A DNA stretch of 64,000 nt from Actinomadura mexicana. GTDB lineage: Bacteria > Actinomycetota > Actinomycetes > Streptosporangiales > Streptosporangiaceae. The stretch is taken from the NCBI RefSeq assembly GCF_900188105.1, contig NZ_FZNP01000004.1, positions 62,001 through 126,000 of the forward strand, read 5' to 3'. The notes under the pieces were generated by a model. It had not been told where the DNA came from and searched no databases. It worked only from the letters and a program-made list of their open reading frames with translations. Positions 59,164 through 64,000 of this stretch are shown piece after piece. Each line of letters begins with the position of its first letter. Within the stretch, counting starts at the first letter, position 1. Position numbers and translations under genes: made by a program.

Positions 59164-61124
59164 GGGCGGACGTGGTGGACAAGCCCGATCTCCAGGTTCC
59201 CGACCTGCGTCCCCTGCTCTCTCCCGCCACCGTCGCCGTCATCGGCGGGACGTCGAAGGAGACGGGCCTCGGCGCCCGCACCCTGCGGCACCTGCGCAGG
59301 GCGCGGTTCGGCGGCGAGCTGCTGACGCCCGCCCCCCGGGACGGTCTCGACCGGGACGTGGACGTCGCGCTGCTCTGCGTGCCGGCCGCAGCAACACAGG
59401 AAGTCCTCGACCGGATCGACGGGCGCGCGAAGTTCGCCGTCGTGTTCGCCTCCGGCTTCGAGGAGGCCGGCGGCGGCTCGCTGACCACCACCCGGGGCAC
59501 CATCGTCCTGGGCCCGAACACCGTTGGGCTCTACCACGCACCCGACCGCGCGGTGCTGACCTTCGCCCAGGCCTTCGACGGCCTCGTCGACTGCCGGCAC
59601 GGGAGCGGCGCCTTCCTCGTCTCCCAGAGCGGCGCCTTCGGCGCCCGCGTCGTCACGGCCGCCGCCCGGTACGGCTTCCACCTCGACGGCTTCATCGGCA
59701 GCGGCAACGAGACCCATCTGGACGCCTGCACCCTGGCCCGTGGCGTGCTCGTCGCGGCCGAGCCCAGGGTCCTGCTGCTCTACCTGGAGGGCATCCGCGA
59801 CGCTGGAACGCTCCAGTCCCTGTTGGCCGACGCGGCGGCCCGCGGCGTGCCGGTGGTGTGCCTGCTCGGCGGCCTCTCCGAGGCCGGATCCACCGCGGCC
59901 GCCTCCCACACCGCGGCGGTGAGCACGGACACCGCGGTGACCCGCGAGCTGTTCGAGGCGTACGGCGCCGCGCTCGTCGGCTCCGACCGCGAGCTCGTGC
60001 TCGCCGGGCTGGGCCTGTCCCTGATGGGCCGCGCGGCCGGGCGCCGCACCGGCATCGTGACGGGCTCCGGCGGCGCCGGCGTCGTGGCCGCCGATCTGCT
60101 CAGCGGCGCCGGCCTGGAGGTCCCGGTGCTCACCGCCGGGCTGCGGGAGCGCTTGATGGCGCACCTGCCGGACATCGCCTCGCCGCGCAACCCCGTCGAC
60201 GTGACCGCGCAGGCGATCGGCGACGACACGACCCTCGATAAGGTCTGCGCGACGCTGCGCGAGAGCGGCGAGGTCGACCTCGTCCTCGTGATCGCCCGCG
60301 AGAACCAGGCCGCCGCCGCGGGCGCCCGCGCGGGCGCCGCACCGCCTACGGTCGTCGCCACGCTCGACCGGGAGCCGGCCACCGTCCGGCCGCGCATCGA
60401 GGCCGGCGAGGTCGTCCTCCCCGATCTCGACTCGGCGTGCCGCGTCCTCGCGTCCTGCGCGCCGCCGAGGTCGAGCGGTATCGCCGTGCTCCGCCCGGCC
60501 GCCGCCGGCCCCGGTTCCCTCGGCTCTGACCCGACCGCGTCCGAAAGCCTCCGGCTCGTCGCCGGCGTCGGCGTCGAGGTGGCGGACTGGGACGCCGCGA
60601 CCACGGCCGCCGAGGTGCTCGCCCACGGCGAGCACCTCGGCTGGCCCGTCGTCCTCAAGTCCGACGTCGCGGCCGGCGTCCACAAGGCGCGCGCCGGCGG
60701 GGTCCGGCTCGACGTCACCGCGGCCACCGCCCGCGAAGCCGCCGCCGAGCTCCTCGCGAGCGGTGTCCCGCTCATCGTGGCGCGCCAGCTCCGCGCCTCG
60801 ATGGAGCTGTTCACCGGCGTCCGGCGTGACCCCCAGTGGGGACTGGTCGTCTCGGCGGGCCTCGGCGGCGCCCATGTCGAGCTGCTGGACCGGACGGTCG
60901 CCATGCCGGCGGCCCTCGGCGCCGAGCACTTCGCCCGGCGGCTCGCGGCCGAGCTGTTCGACCGGGTGCCGGGACGGTACGACGGGCTGGCGGCGGGGCT
61001 CGCCGCGGCGGCGTTCGCCCTCGCCGACCTCGCCGACCGCACCGGTGCCGCGCTCGTCGAGTGCAACCCGATCGGCGTGGTCGACGGCCGGATCGTCGCC
61101 CTCGACGCCAGGGTCGTGCGATGA
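59160..61124 (+). CDS. ADP-forming acyl-CoA synthetase (fused subunits)
   Basis: This 654-residue NDP-forming acyl-CoA synthetase carries, in one chain, the CoA-binding domain (about 20-130; ATVAVIGGTSKETGLG), ligase-CoA domains with the phospho-His in AASHTAAVSTDTAV near 260, and an ATP-grasp domain (about 470-650; VVLKSDVAAGVHKARAGGV). It makes an acyl-CoA from an acid with ATP, reversibly. ATG 59160 overlaps the crotonase stop. It provides the CoA ester for the two dehydrogenases that follow. Confidence 0.85.
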   Translation: MRADVVDKPDLQVPDLRPLLSPATVAVIGGTSKETGLGARTLRHLRRARFGGELLTPAPRDGLDRDVDVALLCVPAAATQEVLDRIDGRAKFAVVFASGFEEAGGGSLTTTRGTIVLGPNTVGLYHAPDRAVLTFAQAFDGLVDCRHGSGAFLVSQSGAFGARVVTAAARYGFHLDGFIGSGNETHLDACTLARGVLVAAEPRVLLLYLEGIRDAGTLQSLLADAAARGVPVVCLLGGLSEAGSTAAASHTAAVSTDTAVTRELFEAYGAALVGSDRELVLAGLGLSLMGRAAGRRTGIVTGSGGAGVVAADLLSGAGLEVPVLTAGLRERLMAHLPDIASPRNPVDVTAQAIGDDTTLDKVCATLRESGEVDLVLVIARENQAAAAGARAGAAPPTVVATLDREPATVRPRIEAGEVVLPDLDSACRVLASCAPPRSSGIAVLRPAAAGPGSLGSDPTASESLRLVAGVGVEVADWDAATTAAEVLAHGEHLGWPVVLKSDVAAGVHKARAGGVRLDVTAATAREAAAELLASGVPLIVARQLRASMELFTGVRRDPQWGLVVSAGLGGAHVELLDRTVAMPAALGAEHFARRLAAELFDRVPGRYDGLAAGLAAAAFALADLADRTGAALVECNPIGVVDGRIVALDARVVR

Positions 61125-62350
61125 GCGCCGCGCTGCAGCTGGAGGAGCTGCTGCGGCGGGTGCTGCCCGCGCGCTGGACCGAGCTGGTCGACGCCGGCGA
61201 CCGCGACGGCCTGGCCGACCACCTCGCCGGCCTCGACGCCGGCCTGACCGCCGATCTCGTCCGTACGGTCGCGGCGGACGGCTGGCTCGTCCCGGAGTGG
61301 CCGGCCCACCTGGGCGGACGCGCGCTGTCCGCCGACGAGACGGTCGACGTCCGCCGCACCCTCGCCCGCTGGCGGGTGGGCACGGTGGAGAGCGCCATCG
61401 GCACCGGCTGGGTCGGACCCGCGATCCTGAAGTTCGCGGGCGACGACGTCGCCGCCGAGCTGCTCCCCCCGATCGCCCGCAACGACGTTCTCTGGTGCCA
61501 GCTCTTCAGCGAGCCGGAGGCCGGTTCCGACCTGGCCTCGGTCCGCACCCGCGCCCGCCGCGACGGCGACGGTTGGCACCTCACCGGCCGCAAGATCTGG
61601 ACCAGCCGCGCCGACCGGGCCCGCTGGGGCCTCGCGGTCGCCCGCACCGACATCGACGTCCCCAAGCACGCCGGCCTGACCTGCTTCCTCGTGGACCTTT
61701 CGACGCCCGGCGTCCAGGTCAGGCCGATCCTGCAGATGACCGGCGACGCGGAGTTCTTCGAGGTCACCCTCGACGACGTCGTGGTGCCCGACCGGTACCG
61801 CCTCGGCGCGACCGGCCAGGGCTGGGACGTCGTGCGCGCGGTGCTCCAGCTCGAGCGCGCGGCCGGCTCGGGAGCGGGCGCCGCCACCCCCGGCTCCGTC
61901 GTCGGCCGCACCGTCGACGAACTCGTCGCCGAACGCCTGGCGGCGGCCGACCCCGTCCAGGCCGACGCGATCGTGCGCCTGTACGTCGAGTCCCAGGCGA
62001 TCGCGCTGAACAACCGGCGCAACGCCCTGCATCGTGCGGAAGGCCTGCCTCCGGTGGCGAACGGCACGCCGTACAACAAGGTCCTGCAGGCCGAGCACAC
62101 CAAGCGCCTGCAGCGCGGCATCCTCGGCGGCGCCGGCCTCGGCGCGGTCGCGCACGCCCCCGGCGACCGCGCCCGCGCGTACGACGCCTGGGCCTTCCTG
62201 CGCGTGCAACCGAAGACCATCGCCGGCGGCGCCTCGGAGGTGCTCCGCGACCAGATCGCCGAGCGCGCCCTCGGCATGCCGCGCGGAGCGGACCCGAGCA
62301 AGACCGTCTCCTGGCGCGAGTTCACGGGCTCCCAGGGAGGGAACGCATGA
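61121..62350 (+). CDS. Acyl-CoA dehydrogenase, first of a pair
   Basis: This 409-residue ACAD has WCQLFSEPEAGSDLASVRTRA near 128 (FAD/substrate contact) and WTSRADRARWGLAVARTD. The C-terminal stretch IAGGASEVLRDQIAERALGMPR has Gly where many ACADs have the catalytic Glu (YEGT). In actinobacterial heterotetrameric enzymes (ChsE1-ChsE2 and FadE26-27 type) one subunit of the pair has this arrangement, with the base placed on a different helix. Its ATG overlaps the synthetase stop and its stop overlaps the next ACAD gene. Confidence 0.85.
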   Translation: MSAALQLEELLRRVLPARWTELVDAGDRDGLADHLAGLDAGLTADLVRTVAADGWLVPEWPAHLGGRALSADETVDVRRTLARWRVGTVESAIGTGWVGPAILKFAGDDVAAELLPPIARNDVLWCQLFSEPEAGSDLASVRTRARRDGDGWHLTGRKIWTSRADRARWGLAVARTDIDVPKHAGLTCFLVDLSTPGVQVRPILQMTGDAEFFEVTLDDVVVPDRYRLGATGQGWDVVRAVLQLERAAGSGAGAATPGSVVGRTVDELVAERLAAADPVQADAIVRLYVESQAIALNNRRNALHRAEGLPPVANGTPYNKVLQAEHTKRLQRGILGGAGLGAVAHAPGDRARAYDAWAFLRVQPKTIAGGASEVLRDQIAERALGMPRGADPSKTVSWREFTGSQGGNA

Positions 62351-63372
62351 GGCTGGCGTCCACCGAGCAGACGGATTTCGCCGAGAGCGTCGGTGCCCTG
62401 CTCCGCAAGCGCGATCCGCTAGGGCCCATGCGGCACGCGCCAGGGCCCCGGAAGTTCGACGCGGGGCTCTGGGCCGAGCTGATGGCCAACGGGCTGCTCG
62501 AACCGGCCGAGGCGGGTGACGTGCTCACCGCGTGCCTGGTCGCCGAGGCGCTGGGCCGAACCGCCGCTCCCCTGCCGTTCCTGAGCGCTTCGGTCGCGGG
62601 CGCCCTCATCGGGCCGGCCGGCGGCGAGGTCACCGGCCTGGCCACGTACGGGCTGCTGGCCGAGGACGGCACCTGGTCCGCGCCCGCGCTCGAGTACCGT
62701 GACGGACTGGTCCACGACACCCTTCCCTTCGTGCCGGACGGGGACATCGCCGACGTCGTCGTGGCGCCCGTCCAGGCGCCGGACGGTCGCCGGCTCGCGC
62801 TGGTGCGGACGAGCGACACCACCGTCGAGCCGCTGGAGAACCTCGACGCGACCCAGCCGCTCGTCCGGGTGGTCTGCGACGGCTCCCCCGCCACCCTGCT
62901 CCCGGCCGGTGGCGACGCCCTGGCATCCGTTGTCGAGGAGGCGCGGCTGCTCGCGCTGGCCCTGCACGGCGCGACGATGCTGGGACTGGCGACCTGGCTG
63001 CTCGACACCACCGTCGAATACGCCGGCCGGCGGGTCCAGTTCGGAATGCCGATCGCCGCCCGGCAGGCCGTCAAACACCGGTGCGCGAGCATGCTGATCC
63101 AGGTCGAGTCCATCCGTTCGATGGTGCTCGAACTGGCCGATGCGCTCGAGTCCGGCGCCGGCGATCGCGCCCTCGTCGCCGCGACCGCGATGGCCTGGAC
63201 GACGGAGGCGGCCGAGGAGGTCGCCGGCGGCGCCCTGCAGTTGCACGGCGGCATCGGCTTCACCTGGGAGCACGACCTCCACCACTACTTCAAGCGCTGC
63301 ACCGCCGGCGCCCTGCTGCTGGGCACGGCCGCCCACCACCGCGCACGGGTCGCGGCCGCACTCACCGCCTGA
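62347..63372 (+). CDS. Acyl-CoA dehydrogenase, second of a pair
   Basis: This 341-residue short ACAD has an abbreviated middle domain and the C-terminal ALQLHGGIGFTWEHDLHHYFKR signature that binds FAD across the dimer interface in heteromeric pairs. Coupled by ATGA to its partner gene, it is expected to form an alpha2-beta2 enzyme with it, a trait of steroid and branched acyl-CoA catabolism in actinobacteria. The true substrate is not known here. Confidence 0.85.
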   Translation: MRLASTEQTDFAESVGALLRKRDPLGPMRHAPGPRKFDAGLWAELMANGLLEPAEAGDVLTACLVAEALGRTAAPLPFLSASVAGALIGPAGGEVTGLATYGLLAEDGTWSAPALEYRDGLVHDTLPFVPDGDIADVVVAPVQAPDGRRLALVRTSDTTVEPLENLDATQPLVRVVCDGSPATLLPAGGDALASVVEEARLLALALHGATMLGLATWLLDTTVEYAGRRVQFGMPIAARQAVKHRCASMLIQVESIRSMVLELADALESGAGDRALVAATAMAWTTEAAEEVAGGALQLHGGIGFTWEHDLHHYFKRCTAGALLLGTAAHHRARVAAALTA

Positions 63373-63411
63373 CCTGCACAAAATTCGACTGAGCAAAACT
63401 GCGGTAGGCTC

Positions 63412-63419
63412 CAGTGGAA
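63412..63419 (+). promoter_or_regulatory. Half-site CAGTGGAA before the iclR-type gene
   Basis: The 8-bp arm of the palindrome at 55572-55592 recurs 29 nt before the iclR GTG. The second arm is not intact. An 8-mer alone is weak evidence; position and context raise its value. Confidence 0.4.
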
Positions 63420-63447
63420 CCGTCCCGTCGATTCAGGAGGCCGAGCG

Positions 63448-64000
63448 GTGGCCGAGGGTTCGATCGCACGGACGCTGCGGGTGCTCGAGACGGTCTGCGA
63501 CCACGGTCCGGAGACTCTCAAGGTGCTCAGCGAGCGCACCGAGCTGGCGCCGCCGACCCTGCTGCGGATCCTGCGCCTGATGGCGGACGAAGGCTACGTC
63601 GTGCAGCAGGCCGACCGGACCTGGCGCGGGACGATGCTGGTCTGGCGGCTCGGCTGCGCGGTCAACACCTCGGTGGGCCTCTCGGCCATCTCCCGCGAGC
63701 ACACCGACCGGCTGACCGCCGAGCTGGACGAGACATCGGTCTACGCCGTCTACGAGCAGGGCGCGGTGACCTACGCGGCCCACTCCGAGCCGATCAAGCC
63801 GGTCCGGGCGCACGTGCGCCTCGGTCAGCGGTACCGGCTCCTCGCTGTCACCACCGGCCATGCCGTGCTGGCACAGCTCGACGAGCCGTCCGTCGAGCGG
63901 GCCCTCGCCGAGCAGGCCGAGAGCGGCGATCCCCGCGACCGCGAGCAGGTCGTGACCATGCTGGCCGAGATCCGGCGGCGCGGCTACGCGGCCGGCCCCG
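63448..64000 (+). CDS. IclR-family regulator, 3' end cut by window
   Basis: The first 184 codons are present: winged HTH (residues 3-60: SIARTLRVLETVCDHGPETLKVLSERTELAPPTLLRILRLM) and most of the effector domain (SVYAVYEQGAVTYAAHS). GTG 63448 follows AGGAGG at 7 nt. It follows the acyl-CoA operon and has the CAGTGGAA half-site in its leader, so it likely regulates itself, the operon and the genes at 54-56 kb. Confidence 0.85.
   Translation, partial: MAEGSIARTLRVLETVCDHGPETLKVLSERTELAPPTLLRILRLMADEGYVVQQADRTWRGTMLVWRLGCAVNTSVGLSAISREHTDRLTAELDETSVYAVYEQGAVTYAAHSEPIKPVRAHVRLGQRYRLLAVTTGHAVLAQLDEPSVERALAEQAESGDPRDREQVVTMLAEIRRRGYAAGP

Overview
The window is high-GC actinobacterial DNA of a Streptomyces/Actinomadura-like organism. 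The type is inferred from a mycothiol-dependent maleylpyruvate isomerase, F420-type luciferase-like oxidoreductases, a 'conservon' signalling operon, a c-di-AMP (ydaO) riboswitch in front of a wall hydrolase, frequent GTG/TTG starts and ATGA gene overlaps. The genus cannot be fixed from sequence alone. No rRNA, tRNA, CRISPR array or intact mobile element was seen. The region looks like accessory chromosome: many one-component regulators, small catabolic operons and several decaying genes.

Layout. 0.4-9.3 kb: a secreted GH16-like protein, a zinc-free MDR reductase, an unusual Imm49-like/winged-helix/TPR protein, a TetR/NmrA divergent pair, a PAS histidine kinase and a truncated alpha/beta hydrolase. 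9.5-12.6 kb: a P450 operon (P450, decayed SDR, 3Fe-4S-type ferredoxin) divergent from a double-HTH regulator, then an Lrp regulator. 12.7-18.1 kb: an F420-type oxidoreductase plus deaminase pair, then an MDR/SnoaL/esterase/LLM/TetR operon. 18.1-22.9 kb: a 3-hydroxybenzoate/gentisate operon (6-hydroxylase, maleylpyruvate isomerase, fumarylpyruvate hydrolase, gentisate dioxygenase) divergent from an IclR gene with a perfect operator-like palindrome. 23-25.4 kb: a PAS-GAF-PP2C-HATPase phosphatase. 25.7-33.2 kb: an NDH-2-like flavoprotein and a CoA-dependent catabolic cluster (acyl-CoA ligase, MarR, SDR, amidohydrolase, MaoC hydratase, large acyl-CoA dehydrogenase). 33.3-39.8 kb: amidase plus a sugar-type ABC importer under a divergent IclR. 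40.3-43.3 kb: an SDR, a NarL-type two-component system and a 48-residue membrane protein.

43.6-47.5 kb is a conservon (CvnA-B-C-D) whose last gene is a styrene-monooxygenase-like flavoprotein instead of the usual P450, with a CvnA that lacks membrane segments. 47.5-51.7 kb holds gene remnants, a STAS protein without its phospho-serine, an RlpA-like protein and a CHAP hydrolase preceded by a c-di-AMP riboswitch. 51.7-53.8 kb is an MFS exporter/TetR pair with a 10+10 bp perfect operator.

54-64 kb is a CoA-linked catabolic region: substrate-binding lipoprotein with a coupled CoA-transferase pseudogene, two crotonases, two LysR regulators, an ADP-forming acyl-CoA synthetase, a pair of acyl-CoA dehydrogenases and an IclR gene cut by the window edge. 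A CAGTGGAA palindrome between the lipoprotein and the first crotonase recurs as a half-site before the IclR gene, suggesting one regulon.

The strongest candidates for something undescribed are the Imm49-like/TPR fusion and the StyA-type conservon. The other findings are mainly well-supported operators, a riboswitch and several multi-lesion pseudogenes.
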